This document shows positions 7,512 to 16,704 of a stretch of DNA of 64,000 nucleotides, piece by piece. This stretch comes from Bifidobacterium mizhiense (GTDB lineage Bacteria > Actinomycetota > Actinomycetes > Actinomycetales > Bifidobacteriaceae), in assembly GCF_020884755.1 (NCBI RefSeq), contig NZ_BPWE01000001.1, positions 62,001 to 126,000 of the forward strand. Direction: 5' to 3'. Under the pieces are notes generated by a model. That model was not told the origin of the DNA. It did not search any database and saw nothing but the letters and a program-made list of their open reading frames with translations. Position numbers and translations under genes: made by a program. Positions within the stretch are counted from its first letter, which is position 1. Every line of letters begins with the position of its first letter.

Positions 7512-8954
7512 TCACTCGTTGGAGCCCACGGTGTGGACGTAGATGCAGTCGGTGTTACCTGGCTCATGCTCGCCCTGGGCGCAGCTGAGCACCACCAGGC
7601 AGTCGCCGTCGGAGACCTTGCCCTGCTTCTTCAGGGTGGAGTCCACGAAGTTCATCAGGTCTGCGCGAGTGAAGTCATGATAGTCCTGCCCGCAGAGGAA
7701 CGCCTCGGTACCCCAGCTCAAGGCCAGCCAATGATAGGTGTGCTCATTGGTGGTCAGTGCATAGATGGGGGCAGCCGGACGCTCGCGAGAGATCCGGTGC
7801 ACGGTGTTGCCCGTCTGGGTGAAGGCCACGATGGCCTTGGCATTGATCTTGTCGGCCAGATCCACAGCGGCGGAAGAGACGGCACCCGAGTTGGACATGT
7901 CCAGGTTGTGCATGGCCGGGATGCGGTCGAAGCCGTGGGTAGTGGCGTAGTCGGAGATCCGGGCCATGGTGGAGACCGTGGTGTCGGGGTATTCGCCCAC
8001 GGCGGTCTCATTGGAGGTCATGGTGGCATCGGCACCGTCAAGAACGGCGTTGGCGCAGTCGGAGGCCTCGGCGCGGCTGGGGATGGGCGAATGGACCATG
8101 GAGCCCAGGACCTCAGTGGCGACGATGACTGGCTTGGCGTACTGACGGGCCAGCTCGATGCAGCGTTTGGTCACCAGGGGGACCTGCTCGAAGGGCATCT
8201 CCACAGCCATATCACCGCGGGCCACCATGATGCCGTCGAAGGCCTTGACGATCTCCTCCAGGTTCTCAACAGCCTGGGGCTTCTCAATCTTGGCCACGAT
8301 GGGGATGCGGCGACCCTCCTCGTCCATGATCTCGTGGGCACGGTCGATGTCGGTGGCGAAACGGACGAAGGACATGGCGATAATGTCAGCGCCGGTGCGG
8401 ATGCCCCAACGCAGGTCCTCCTCGTCCTTGGGGGTCAGCGCCGGCAGACTCACAGCCACGCCAGGCAGGTTGATACCCTTGTGGGAGGAGACAGGACCGG
8501 CCACGACCACCTTGGTGTAGACCTGGTTGCCCTCGACCTTGGTGACCTCCAGGCGGACCTTGCCGTCGTCGATCAGGATGGGATCGCCGGGGTGGCAGTC
8601 CCCGGGCAGACCCTTGAAGGTGGTGGAGGTCATGTGCTCGTCACCCTCGACATCGTCGGTGGTGATGATGAACTCCTGACCCTCCTTGAGGTTGACCTTG
8701 TCTTCGCCCTGCTCGTTCTTCTTGAACCAGCCACAACGAATCTTGGGACCCTGCAGATCGACCAGGGCCGCCACATTTCGTCCAGTCTCCTTGCCGGCCT
8801 GACGGACGTTGTTGTAAACCTTGAGGTGATCTTCGGGGGTGCCGTGTGACCGGTTGAGTCTGGCTACATCCATGCCGGCCTTGACCAGCTTGGTGATGTT
8901 CTCCAGAGACTCCGAAGCCGGCCCGATGGTGTCGACGATCTTGGCTTTGCGCAT
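7512..8954 (-). CDS. pyk: pyruvate kinase
   Basis: A 480-residue pyruvate kinase converting phosphoenolpyruvate and ADP to pyruvate and ATP. The N-terminal KIVDTIGPAS, the metal and substrate site (IVAKIEKPQAVENLEEI, then MVARGDMAVEMPFEQVP) and the TEVLGSM region are all present, followed by the C-terminal domain. In bifidobacteria this is the last ATP-forming step of the fructose-6-phosphate (bifid) shunt. It is monocistronic, with a hairpin downstream. The upstream region has a TACAAT -10 element (8992-8997) and a perfect LacI-type palindrome (9030-9041), which suggests control by a carbohydrate regulator. Confidence 0.97.
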   Translation of the reverse strand: MRKAKIVDTIGPASESLENITKLVKAGMDVARLNRSHGTPEDHLKVYNNVRQAGKETGRNVAALVDLQGPKIRCGWFKKNEQGEDKVNLKEGQEFIITTDDVEGDEHMTSTTFKGLPGDCHPGDPILIDDGKVRLEVTKVEGNQVYTKVVVAGPVSSHKGINLPGVAVSLPALTPKDEEDLRWGIRTGADIIAMSFVRFATDIDRAHEIMDEEGRRIPIVAKIEKPQAVENLEEIVKAFDGIMVARGDMAVEMPFEQVPLVTKRCIELARQYAKPVIVATEVLGSMVHSPIPSRAEASDCANAVLDGADATMTSNETAVGEYPDTTVSTMARISDYATTHGFDRIPAMHNLDMSNSGAVSSAAVDLADKINAKAIVAFTQTGNTVHRISRERPAAPIYALTTNEHTYHWLALSWGTEAFLCGQDYHDFTRADLMNFVDSTLKKQGKVSDGDCLVVLSCAQGEHEPGNTDCIYVHTVGSNE

Positions 8955-8991
8955 ATGCTACCTGCCTGTTCTTTTTCCTGTTTACCGTTCT

Positions 8992-8997
8992 ATTGTA
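8992..8997 (-). promoter_or_regulatory. putative -10 element of pyk
   Basis: TACAAT on the minus strand, 38 bases before the pyk ATG. A matching -35 is weak (GTGGTT or GGTTCC, 17-18 bases further up), which fits a promoter needing an activator. Confidence 0.45.
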
Positions 8998-9029
8998 CAG
9001 ACTCAGCCTGATGGGAACCACTATTTCCC

Positions 9030-9041
9030 GTTAGCGCTAAC
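9030..9041. promoter_or_regulatory. LacI-family operator-like palindrome upstream of pyk
   Basis: Perfect 12-base palindrome GTTAGCGCTAAC with the central CG step typical of LacI/GalR operators. It lies just upstream of the inferred -35, about 76 bases before the pyk start. The bifidobacterial LacI-type regulator AraQ is reported to control central sugar metabolism genes, so it is the first candidate to bind here (inference). Confidence 0.6.
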
Positions 9042-9062
9042 ATCCCTTGTGGTTCAAGGGAT
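9042..9062. terminator. hairpin downstream of terC
   Basis: Perfect inverted repeat ATCCCTTG / CAAGGGAT with a five-base loop, seven bases past the terC stop. It directly abuts the LacI-type palindrome and has no U run, so terminator function is likely but not certain. Confidence 0.45.
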
Positions 9063-9068
9063 TGCTTA

Positions 9069-10067
9069 TCACTTTTCTCTCTGAGAGGCTGTTTCAAGGG
9101 ACTGACGACGACTTTTGAGTATCGAAGCCAGAGCGGCGATGCCTACGGCCAGGACAATGACCAGCAGGGACGCCCAGGTCGGTATGTCCGGCACGGCTTC
9201 CAGGGGCTGCCCGCCATTGATGAAGGGCAGCGTGTTGCCGTGCAGAGCCTCCATGATCAGCTTGACCCCGATGAAGGCCAGGACCACAGCCAGCCCCAGG
9301 GGCAGATACTCCAGCTTGTCCAGCAGGGATCCCAGCAGGAAGTAGAGCTGCTGAAGGCCCAGCAGGGCGAAGACATTGGAGGTGAAGACGATGAAGGGAT
9401 CCTTGGTCAGTCCGAAGATGGCCGGAATGGAGTCAAAGGCGAACATGACATCAGTGGTGCCGATGGCCAGGAAGACCACCAGCATGGGCGTGAAGTAGCG
9501 CTTGCCCTCGAAGGTGGTCCGCAAGTGCTCACCGTCGTAGTGGCTGGTGATGGGAATGACCCGGCGCAGGACCCTGATCAGCCCGTTCTCGTGGTACTCC
9601 TCCTGCTTGCCTCTGCTGGAGACCATGTTCCAGGCGGTGTAGAGCAGGAAGAAGCCGAAAATGAAGAAGACCCAGGTGAAGCGGGTGATCAGCGCCGTCC
9701 CTGCCAGGATGAAGACGCCGCGCAGCAGCAGAGCGATGGTGATGCCGACGCTGAGCACATAGCGCTGAAGCCGCAGGGGCACGGCGAAATTGCCCATGAT
9801 GATGACGAAGACGAAGAGGTTGTCGATGCTGAGCGAGTACTCGGTCAACCAGCCTGAGTAGAACTCGATTGCCGGCTTGGAACCGGCCACCTTCCAGATC
9901 AACGCACCAAAAATCAGGGCCATAACCACGAAGAAACCGATGTGCCTCACGCATTCGCCGGTCGAGGGGACGTGCGGCCGACGCCCGATCACCAGAAGAT
10001 CGACCACGAAGAAGACGGCCAGCACAACCAGGCTCACAACCATGAACGGCAGAGGTGTCTCGGACAT
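9069..10067 (-). CDS. TerC family integral membrane protein
   Basis: A 332-residue polytopic membrane protein of the TerC/Alx family, with about nine hydrophobic segments. Family marks include the acidic membrane motifs in SLSIDNLFVFVIIMGNFAVP (about residues 85-104) and FAFDSIPAIFGLTKDPFIVF (about 210-229). Family members are linked to tellurite resistance and, for Alx and related proteins, to manganese export. The ATG at 10067 is chosen because AGGTG precedes it; the frame extends seven codons further. It is a single gene between uvrB and pyk. No metal riboswitch is visible in its short upstream region. Confidence 0.9.
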   Translation of the reverse strand: MSETPLPFMVVSLVVLAVFFVVDLLVIGRRPHVPSTGECVRHIGFFVVMALIFGALIWKVAGSKPAIEFYSGWLTEYSLSIDNLFVFVIIMGNFAVPLRLQRYVLSVGITIALLLRGVFILAGTALITRFTWVFFIFGFFLLYTAWNMVSSRGKQEEYHENGLIRVLRRVIPITSHYDGEHLRTTFEGKRYFTPMLVVFLAIGTTDVMFAFDSIPAIFGLTKDPFIVFTSNVFALLGLQQLYFLLGSLLDKLEYLPLGLAVVLAFIGVKLIMEALHGNTLPFINGGQPLEAVPDIPTWASLLVIVLAVGIAALASILKSRRQSLETASQREK

Positions 10068-10208
10068 ATCACCTGATTTTAGCGGCAAGATATGACGTGC
10101 TCATCGCCCCCGTCTGTCTGTCAGAGCATTCTCGCAGGCAGCGGTCTGCAGGTTGGGCCTGAGATGCCCTTGCCTCCGCATCACAGGCCAAACCTACTTT
10201 TGGCCTAC

Positions 10209-12320
10209 TTACTTTTTAGCCTCGGTCATCTGCCGCAGCTCTTTCTTCAGATCCTTGATTTCGTCGCGCAGACGGGCTGCAAGCTCGAACTGCAGCTGTT
10301 GTGCAGCCGTGTGCATCTGGTCGCTCAGCTGACGGATCAGGTCGGCAAGGTCCTGAGCCGGCAGACCGGCCTGGAGGATCTCCTGATGCCGCTTGTCAGC
10401 CTCCTCCTTGTCATAAAGGGGCACGCCCAGGTGGGAGTTGCCAGCCTTGTTGGCGTTGCGGTAGCCGCCCGCCAGCAGGGTCTGGGTGTCCACATCCTCC
10501 TTGGCCAGCATGTCGTTGACGTCGCTGATCTTCTTGATCAGCGGCTTGGGGTCCACGCCGTGCTCCTTGTTGTAGGCGATCTGCTTGGCCCGGCGACGGT
10601 TGGTCTCGCTGATGGCCTTGTCCATGGAGTCAGTGACCTCATCGGCATACATGATGACCTTGCCGGACACGTTCCTAGCTGCGCGGCCGATGGTCTGTAT
10701 CAGGGACCGGTAGGAACGCAGGAAGCCCTCCTTGTCCGCATCCAGAATGGCCACCAGGGAGACCTCGGGCAGGTCCAGTCCCTCGCGCAGGAGGTTGATA
10801 CCTACGATGACGTCGATCTTGCCCTCGCGCAGCTCCCGCAGGAGCTCCACGCGCCGCAGGGTGTCCACATCAGAGTGCAGGTACTCGACTTTGATGTCGC
10901 GCTCCAGCAGGTAGTCGGTCAGATCCTCGGCCATCTTCTTGGTCAGCGTGGTCACCAGAACCCGCTCGTGGCGATCCACCCGTGTCTTGATCTCATCCAG
11001 GAGGTCGTCCACCTGGCCCTTGACAGGCCTTACCTCCACCTCGGGATCCAGCAGGCCAGTGGGCCGGATGACCTGCTCCACCACCCCGTCGGACAGGCCC
11101 ATCTCATAGTCGCCCGGTGTTGCTGAAAGGTAGACGGTCTGGCCCACCTTGTCCAGGAACTCCGGCCACTTGAGCGGACGGTTGTCCATGGCCGAGGGCA
11201 GGCGGAAACCGTGTTCGACCAGGGTCCGCTTGCGGCTGGCATCCCCCTCGTACATGGCTCCGATCTGGGGAACGGTCACGTGGGATTCGTCGATGACCAG
11301 CAGGAAGTCGTCGGGGAAGAAGTCCAGCAGGGTGTGGGGCGGGGAACCCGGTTCGCGGCCGTCGAAGTGGCGGGAGTAGTTCTCCACTCCCGAGCAGGTG
11401 CCGATCTGGGTGAGCATCTCCAGGTCGTAGGTAGTACGCATGGTCAGCCTCTGGGCCTCCAGCTCCTTGCCCTGCTTGCGCAGCTGGCCCACACGCCAGT
11501 CCAGCTCCTCTTTGATGGTCTTCAGGGCGCGCTCCATCCGTTCGGGACCGGCCACATAGTGGGAGGCAGGGAAGATGTGCACGGAGGTCTCGTGGGCTAT
11601 CTCGTCCCCGGTCAGCGGGTGCAGGGTGGAGATGCGGTCGATCTCGTCGCCGAAGAATTCGATGCGGACGGCCAGCTCCTCATAGACGGGGATGATCTCA
11701 ACCGTGTCGCCGCGCACCCGGAAGGTGCCTCGGGTGAAGGCGATGTCGTTGCGCTTGTACTGCATGTCCACGAACTTGCGCAACAGGTCGTCCCGATTGA
11801 TCCGGTCCCCCTCATGCAGGAAGAGCATACGCCCGGCATACTCCTCAGGCGTGCCCAAGCCGTAGATGCAGGAGACGGTGGCCACCACCACGCAGTCGCG
11901 CCTGGTCAGCAGATTGGCTGTGGCAGCGTGCCGGAGCCGCTCCACGTCGTCGTTGATGTTGGAGTCCTTCTCGATGTAGGTATCTGTTTGAGGAATGTAG
12001 GCCTCAGGCTGGTAGTAGTCGTAGTAGGAGACGAAGTACGAGACCGCATTGTCGGGCATGAGCTCGCGGAACTCGGCGCAGAGCTGGGCGGCCAGGGTCT
12101 TGTTGGGTTCCAGAATCAGGGTGGGCCGCTGCAGGCGCTCGATCAGCCAGGCCGTGGTCGCGGTCTTGCCGGTGCCGGTGGCGCCCATGAGCACCACATC
12201 GTTCTCGCCATTCTCGATCCGGGTAGCCAGTTCCTCGATGGCCTCTGGCTGGTCGCCGGAGGGCTTATAGGGAGACTTGACCACGAAGGGCTTGTCGGTC
12301 CGCTCAATGTTGAACCCCAT
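10209..12320 (-). CDS. uvrB: excinuclease ABC subunit B
   Basis: A 703-residue UvrB, the damage-verifying helicase of nucleotide excision repair that works with UvrA and UvrC. The Walker A motif MGATGTGKT lies at about residues 44-52. The beta-hairpin region ([18 protein letters not shown]), the DEAD-like [13 protein letters not shown], the helicase motifs and the C-terminal UvrC-binding UVR domain ([20 protein letters not shown]) are all present. An SOS box lies 105 bases upstream, inside the end of coaE, with a -10 like TAGAAT (12409-12414) between it and the gene. Expression is therefore probably damage-inducible. Confidence 0.98.
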   Translation of the reverse strand: MGFNIERTDKPFVVKSPYKPSGDQPEAIEELATRIENGENDVVLMGATGTGKTATTAWLIERLQRPTLILEPNKTLAAQLCAEFRELMPDNAVSYFVSYYDYYQPEAYIPQTDTYIEKDSNINDDVERLRHAATANLLTRRDCVVVATVSCIYGLGTPEEYAGRMLFLHEGDRINRDDLLRKFVDMQYKRNDIAFTRGTFRVRGDTVEIIPVYEELAVRIEFFGDEIDRISTLHPLTGDEIAHETSVHIFPASHYVAGPERMERALKTIKEELDWRVGQLRKQGKELEAQRLTMRTTYDLEMLTQIGTCSGVENYSRHFDGREPGSPPHTLLDFFPDDFLLVIDESHVTVPQIGAMYEGDASRKRTLVEHGFRLPSAMDNRPLKWPEFLDKVGQTVYLSATPGDYEMGLSDGVVEQVIRPTGLLDPEVEVRPVKGQVDDLLDEIKTRVDRHERVLVTTLTKKMAEDLTDYLLERDIKVEYLHSDVDTLRRVELLRELREGKIDVIVGINLLREGLDLPEVSLVAILDADKEGFLRSYRSLIQTIGRAARNVSGKVIMYADEVTDSMDKAISETNRRRAKQIAYNKEHGVDPKPLIKKISDVNDMLAKEDVDTQTLLAGGYRNANKAGNSHLGVPLYDKEEADKRHQEILQAGLPAQDLADLIRQLSDQMHTAAQQLQFELAARLRDEIKDLKKELRQMTEAKK

Positions 12321-12359
12321 GAAACTCCCTTCCAGGATGCGTCATTCGCCCAAGGCTCC

Positions 12360-12992
12360 TCAGTCGCTGTGCGAGGACCCCTGGGCCAAAGTCTTTAGCT
12401 CTTCGTATATTCTATCAACAGACTCGAACATTTGTTCGATAGGCTGGGACCCGTCCACCAACAGATCGGCCTGGGCGCGTCGCGAACTGCTGCTGGTCTG
12501 GGAACCGATGCGTTCAACAGCCTGGCTTTTGGTCATATGCCGTTGATTCGCCATACGCGCAATCCTCACCTGGCTTGGGGTCTCCACCAACAGGACCTTG
12601 TCGAAATGAAAAGGAATGGCTGAGCCTACCTCGGTCAGCAGGGGCACCTCATGGACCACCACCTCGGAACTCTCCAGCCAAGGCTGCTCGGCCTTGGCGG
12701 CCAGGTCATAGACCAGCGGATGGATGATGTCATCCAGGTCCCTACGATCACGATCGGCCGTCGGCCCGCCGAAGACCCGTGCCGCCAGGGCTGATCTGTC
12801 CACTCCCCCCCGGCCGTCCCCGCAGTCTGAGCCGAAACGCTCCAAAACCGGCCCCACGCCGAATCCGCCCGGAGCGATGACCTCGTGGGAGAGCTGGTCG
12901 TAATCGATGACCTTGGCCCCGTCCTGAGCCAGCCGAGCCGCCACCGTGCTCTTGCCGGCCGCTATTCCGCCGGTCAATCCCACACGTATCAT
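12360..12992 (-). CDS. coaE: dephospho-CoA kinase
   Basis: A 210-residue P-loop kinase catalysing the last step of coenzyme A synthesis, phosphorylation of dephospho-CoA. GLTGGIAAGKST is at residues 5-16, followed by IDYDQLSHEV and the substrate-lid region with EVPLLTE. The ATG at 12992 is preceded by GGGAGG at five bases; the longer frame with MREVG is less likely. It lies downstream of rpsA beyond a terminator, an order also seen in mycobacteria. The 3' end of this gene contains the SOS box that controls uvrB. Confidence 0.95.
   Translation of the reverse strand: MIRVGLTGGIAAGKSTVAARLAQDGAKVIDYDQLSHEVIAPGGFGVGPVLERFGSDCGDGRGGVDRSALAARVFGGPTADRDRRDLDDIIHPLVYDLAAKAEQPWLESSEVVVHEVPLLTEVGSAIPFHFDKVLLVETPSQVRIARMANQRHMTKSQAVERIGSQTSSSSRRAQADLLVDGSQPIEQMFESVDRIYEELKTLAQGSSHSD
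12425..12438. promoter_or_regulatory. SOS (LexA) box for uvrB, inside coaE
   Basis: CGAACATTTGTTCG, a perfect match to the Gram-positive/actinobacterial LexA consensus CGAAC-N4-GTTCG, identical in all 14 bases to the box before umuD (20792-20805). It sits about 10 bases upstream of a -10-like TAGAAT, so LexA would cover the promoter spacer. Confidence 0.8.
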
Positions 12993-13038
12993 CCCGACCT
13001 CCCGCATACACCCTATGGATCTTATGGCAGCAGATACA

Positions 13039-13075
13039 AATGGAGGGGCCCGACCGAGGCCGGACCCCTCCATTC
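13039..13075 (-). terminator. terminator of rpsA
   Basis: AATGGAGGGG pairs with CCCCTCCATT, with a further CCG/CGG core. It is located 12 bases past the rpsA stop and before coaE. Confidence 0.75.
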
Positions 13076-13087
13076 ACCGCTTAATGC

Positions 13088-14593
13088 TCACTTCTTTTCC
13101 TTGAGCAGCTGCTCGCGCAGGGCGGCCAGCTGGTCGTCGGAGGCCAAGGTGCCCTCGGAGCTGGACTCCGAGCTGTAGTTGGTGGTCTCCTCGGAGTTCT
13201 GACGACGAGAGCGCGAACCGGAGGCGGGCGCCTGGGAGGACCGGCTGTCCTCGGCGGCCGAAGCCTCGGCGTTCTCCAGCTCCTTGGCCACGAAGGCCTT
13301 GTGCTGCTCCCAGAGGTCGTGGGCGGCCGCATACTGGGACTCCCACTCCTCCCGCTGCTTCTCGTAGCCGGCGATCCACTCGTTGCTCTCGGGGTCGAAG
13401 CCCTCGGGGTACTTGTAGTTGCCGTCCTCGTCGTACTCGGCGGGCATGCCGTAGATAGCCGGATCGAAGTCCTCGGAGGTCGGATCGACGGAGTCGTCGG
13501 CCTGCTTGAGCGACAGGGAGATGCGGCGGCGATCCAGGTCGACGTCGATGACCTTGACGAAGATCTCCTCGCCCTGCTTGACCACGGTCTCGGGGTTCTC
13601 CACGTGGCGGTTGGCCAGCTCGGAGATGTGGACCAGGCCCTCGATGCCGTCCTCGACGGAGACGAAGACACCGAACTGCACGATCTTGGTGACCTTGCCC
13701 TTGACGATCTGTCCGGGCACGTGGGTCCGGGCGAAGCGCTGCCAGGGGTCTTCCTGGGTGGCCTTGAGGGACAGCGAGATGCGCTCGCGGTCCATATCGA
13801 CATCCAGCACCTCGACGGTGACCTTGTCGCCCACCTTGACGACCTCGCTGGGGTGATCGATGTGCTTCCAGGAAAGCTCGGAAACGTGGATCAGGCCGTC
13901 CACACCGCCCAGGTCGACGAAGGCGCCGAAGTTGACGATGGAGCTGACCGTACCCTCGCGGATCTGGCCCTTCTTGAGCTGGGCCATGAAGGTCTCGCGC
14001 ACCTCGGACTGGGTCTCCTCCAGGTACTGGCGGCGGGAGAGGACCACATTGTTGCGGTTCTTGTCCAGCTCCAGAATCTTGGCCTTGATCTTCTGCCCGA
14101 TGTAGGGAGACAGGTCGCGCACGCGGCGCATCTCGACCAGGGATGCGGGCAGGAAGCCACGCAGGCCGATGTCGACGATGAGTCCGCCCTTGACGGCCTC
14201 GATGACGGTGCCCTCAACGACGCCGTCAGCATCCTTGATCTTCTCGATGTCGCCCCAGGCGCGCTCGTACTGGGCACGCTTCTTGGACAGGATCAGGCGG
14301 CCTTCCTTGTCCTCCTTGGTGACGACCAGAGCCTCGATGGTGTCACCGACCTGGACCACATCGTCGGGATCGACATCCTTCTTGATGGAAAGCTCGCGGG
14401 AGGGAATCACGCCCTCGGTCTTGTAGCCGATGTCCAGCAGAACCTCGTCATGGTCGATCTTAACGACCGTCCCCTCGACCAGATCCCCATCGTCGAAGTT
14501 CTTGATGGTGGAATCGACTGCCTTGATGAAGTCTTCCTCGGACCCGATGTCATTGACCGCGACCTGGGGGACTTCCTTCTTGTTCTCTGCCAT
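13088..14593 (-). CDS. rpsA: 30S ribosomal protein S1
   Basis: A 501-residue S1 protein with four S1 RNA-binding repeats at about residues 38-105, 120-187, 207-277 and 292-363, each recognisable by its beta-barrel pattern (for example VDLGGVDGLIHVSELSW). An acidic and Ser/Glu-rich C-terminal tail follows. It helps load mRNA onto the small subunit. The ATG has no Shine-Dalgarno sequence: the preceding 30 bases are AT-rich (TTTAATTA), as in rpsA genes that use S1 itself for initiation and autoregulation. A strong terminator lies downstream. Confidence 0.97.
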   Translation of the reverse strand: MAENKKEVPQVAVNDIGSEEDFIKAVDSTIKNFDDGDLVEGTVVKIDHDEVLLDIGYKTEGVIPSRELSIKKDVDPDDVVQVGDTIEALVVTKEDKEGRLILSKKRAQYERAWGDIEKIKDADGVVEGTVIEAVKGGLIVDIGLRGFLPASLVEMRRVRDLSPYIGQKIKAKILELDKNRNNVVLSRRQYLEETQSEVRETFMAQLKKGQIREGTVSSIVNFGAFVDLGGVDGLIHVSELSWKHIDHPSEVVKVGDKVTVEVLDVDMDRERISLSLKATQEDPWQRFARTHVPGQIVKGKVTKIVQFGVFVSVEDGIEGLVHISELANRHVENPETVVKQGEEIFVKVIDVDLDRRRISLSLKQADDSVDPTSEDFDPAIYGMPAEYDEDGNYKYPEGFDPESNEWIAGYEKQREEWESQYAAAHDLWEQHKAFVAKELENAEASAAEDSRSSQAPASGSRSRRQNSEETTNYSSESSSEGTLASDDQLAALREQLLKEKK

Positions 14594-14695
14594 TAATTAA
14601 ATTGTTTCTTGTATAGTTGGTGGATATTTTTCCGTATTGAGTTATGCGTTCCCGCCGGCAGGCGCGAACATTCTCCATGATAGGAGACACCGCGG

Positions 14696-15616
14696 TCATT
14701 GTCGCCGGGAGACCTCGGGCGTGTCGCAGACAGGGATTCCGGCGGCCCGCTCGGCGGATTCGACCACATTGACCAGAAGCATGGCCCGCGTCATGGGACC
14801 CACGCCGCCGGGATTGGGCGTATAAGCGGTTGCGGACTGCCTGGCGGCCGGGTCGATGTCGCCCTTGATCCGCCAGCGTCCCTCCTGCTGATCCCAGATC
14901 CGGGAGACGCCAACATCCACCAGAACGGCACCCTGGCGGACCTGGTCCGGGCCAACCAGCCCAGCTCGGCCCACGGCCGAAATGATCACGTCAGCCCTGC
15001 GCAGATGGGCGTCAACGTCCCTGGTGCGGGTATGACAGAGGGTCACGGTGGCATCCACCCCGCGGTTGGTCAGGAGCAGCCCGATGGTGCGTCCCACGGT
15101 CAATCCCCGGCCCAGCACACAGACATCCTTGCCAGCCAGGTCAATCCCGTAATGGTCCAGCAAGTACAGAATCCCGCGCGGGGTGCAGGGCAGGGGGGTC
15201 CGCACCTGGCCGTCGGTATGCAGAACCAGCTGGCCCAGGCTGTAGGGATGCATGCCGTCGGCGTCCTTGGCCGGATCGATGCGATCGATGATCTCAGTAG
15301 GATCCACGCCATCAGGCAGGGGCAGCTGGACGATGTAGCCGGTGCAGTCAGGATCCTGGTTGAGCTGATCCACGGCAGCAAGAATCCGCTTCTCGCCGGC
15401 ATCGGCGGGCAGATCAACCCTGATCGACCTGATGCCCACCTGGCTGCAGTCCCGGTGCTTGCCCTCCACATATTTAACCGAACCCGGATCGTCCCCCACC
15501 AGGATGGTCCCCAGGCCGGGCGTGCGTCCCATGGCCGTCAGCCTAGCCACCCGAGCGCGTAGATCCTCCTTGAGTTCCGCAGCCGCCGCCTTCCCGTCCA
15601 GTTTTACTGCAGTCAA
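14696..15616 (-). CDS. folD: bifunctional methylenetetrahydrofolate dehydrogenase / cyclohydrolase
   Basis: A 306-residue FolD that interconverts 5,10-methylene-THF and 10-formyl-THF with NADP. The catalytic lysine lies in YVEGKHRDC, the cyclohydrolase glutamine in [14 protein letters not shown], and the nucleotide-binding loop in [13 protein letters not shown]. The open frame runs 61 codons further upstream, but GGAG lies five bases before the TTG at 15616 (GTG at 15619 is the alternative) and homology begins there. It is divergent from the metal transporter operon at 15829. Confidence 0.93.
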   Translation of the reverse strand: MTAVKLDGKAAAAELKEDLRARVARLTAMGRTPGLGTILVGDDPGSVKYVEGKHRDCSQVGIRSIRVDLPADAGEKRILAAVDQLNQDPDCTGYIVQLPLPDGVDPTEIIDRIDPAKDADGMHPYSLGQLVLHTDGQVRTPLPCTPRGILYLLDHYGIDLAGKDVCVLGRGLTVGRTIGLLLTNRGVDATVTLCHTRTRDVDAHLRRADVIISAVGRAGLVGPDQVRQGAVLVDVGVSRIWDQQEGRWRIKGDIDPAARQSATAYTPNPGGVGPMTRAMLLVNVVESAERAAGIPVCDTPEVSRRQ

Positions 15617-15763
15617 CACATCTCCATCATCCAAGAGGGCACAAACCCTTGTCGAATTCGTCTGGGCCAGATTAGCGCAGATTCCTCCCCGAACGGAACC
15701 AGCGTCCAATGGCCGGTCTGGGAGGACTCGACTGTTGAAGTTGCGCGCTGTCCTCTCCCCAGC

Positions 15764-15782
15764 GATAATGAGAATCATGCTC
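15764..15782. promoter_or_regulatory. Fur/Zur-like box before the metal ABC transporter
   Basis: The 19-base stretch GATAATGAGAATCATGCTC matches the classical Fur-family box GATAATGATAATCATTATC at 16 of 19 positions. It lies 46 bases upstream of the ATPase start. Given the ABC-3 type transporter behind it, a zinc (Zur) or manganese/iron regulator is likely; the exact metal is not determined by sequence. Confidence 0.6.
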
Positions 15783-15828
15783 AATAAGAGCAGGTTCACC
15801 CTTTTAAGCCCGTGCAGGAAAGGAAGTC

Positions 15829-16704
15829 ATGGATACGGACACGGATAGAACATCCACGCAGGCCTGCATCGTCTTCGACCATGCCGCCATCCGCCGTTCC
15901 GGGCGGCTGATCTGGTCAGAGGGGACCTTCACCATTCCCTCGGGAACAGTGACCGCCATCGTGGGCACCAACGGCACGGGCAAGACCAGCATGATGCAGG
16001 CCGAGCTGGGCCTGCTCCCCCTGGACGCCGGCAGTCTGCGGGTCCTGGGGCAGCCGGCCGGCCAGGCCAACGACCGCATTGGATACGTACCACAGAGCTA
16101 CACCTCGGATATCGACTCCAACCTTACGGCTGAACAATCCGTCTTGCTGGGGCTGACCGGCACCCGGTTCGGCATTCACCCCGTCACCCGGCAGGACCGC
16201 GAGCGCGCCAGAGCGGCCATGCGCTTCGTCGGTGTGGATGACAGGGCCCACCTGCGCCTGTCCCAGCTCTCCGGCGGCCTGCGACAGCGGGTGGCCATCG
16301 CCCAGGCCCTGGTCTGCGATCCTGATCTGCTCATGCTGGACGAGCCCCTGGCCAATCTGGATCTGGCCGGGCAGCGCGCCACCGTCCACCTGCTGGCACA
16401 ACTCAACAGCCGTCTGGGCATGTCCATCCAGGTGGTGGCCCACGACCTGAACATGCTGCTGCCTGTGCTGACCGGGGCGGTCTACCTGCTGGACGGGCAC
16501 CCTCATTACGCCCGCATGGACGACGTGCTGGATTCGGACCTGCTCACCCACCTCTACGGCACCAAGGTGGAGGTGGTCACTACTCCTCAGGGGGACATGT
16601 TCGTGGCCCCCGACATGGACGAGCCGATCGGACCCGTTCACAATCGCTATCAACCCAGCCAGGTGGCCCGCCTGCACGGGACGGACCGGGAAAGGAACTC
16701 ATGA
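15829..16704 (+). CDS. zinc/manganese-type ABC transporter ATP-binding protein
   Basis: A 291-residue ABC ATPase of the ZnuC/MntB class. Walker A GTNGTGKTS lies at about residues 46-54, the signature LSGGLRQR near residue 146 and Walker B LLMLDEP near residue 168. Pairing with an ABC-3 permease and the upstream Fur/Zur-like box support divalent metal uptake. It overlaps the permease gene by four bases (ATGA), so the two are translationally coupled. No substrate-binding protein gene is nearby. Confidence 0.88.
   Translation: MDTDTDRTSTQACIVFDHAAIRRSGRLIWSEGTFTIPSGTVTAIVGTNGTGKTSMMQAELGLLPLDAGSLRVLGQPAGQANDRIGYVPQSYTSDIDSNLTAEQSVLLGLTGTRFGIHPVTRQDRERARAAMRFVGVDDRAHLRLSQLSGGLRQRVAIAQALVCDPDLLMLDEPLANLDLAGQRATVHLLAQLNSRLGMSIQVVAHDLNMLLPVLTGAVYLLDGHPHYARMDDVLDSDLLTHLYGTKVEVVTTPQGDMFVAPDMDEPIGPVHNRYQPSQVARLHGTDRERNS

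Noticed and set aside
7533-8849. 438-codon open frame on the strand opposite pyk
   Set aside because: Mirror frame of a highly conserved gene in GC-rich DNA; low-complexity Gly/His/Val composition.
13301-14596. 431-codon open frame opposite rpsA
   Set aside because: Shadow of the S1 repeats; repetitive Leu/Asp/Gly composition, no homology.
14657-14680. hairpin GTTC..GAAC past folD
   Set aside because: Weak, interrupted stem without U run; not convincing as a terminator or operator.
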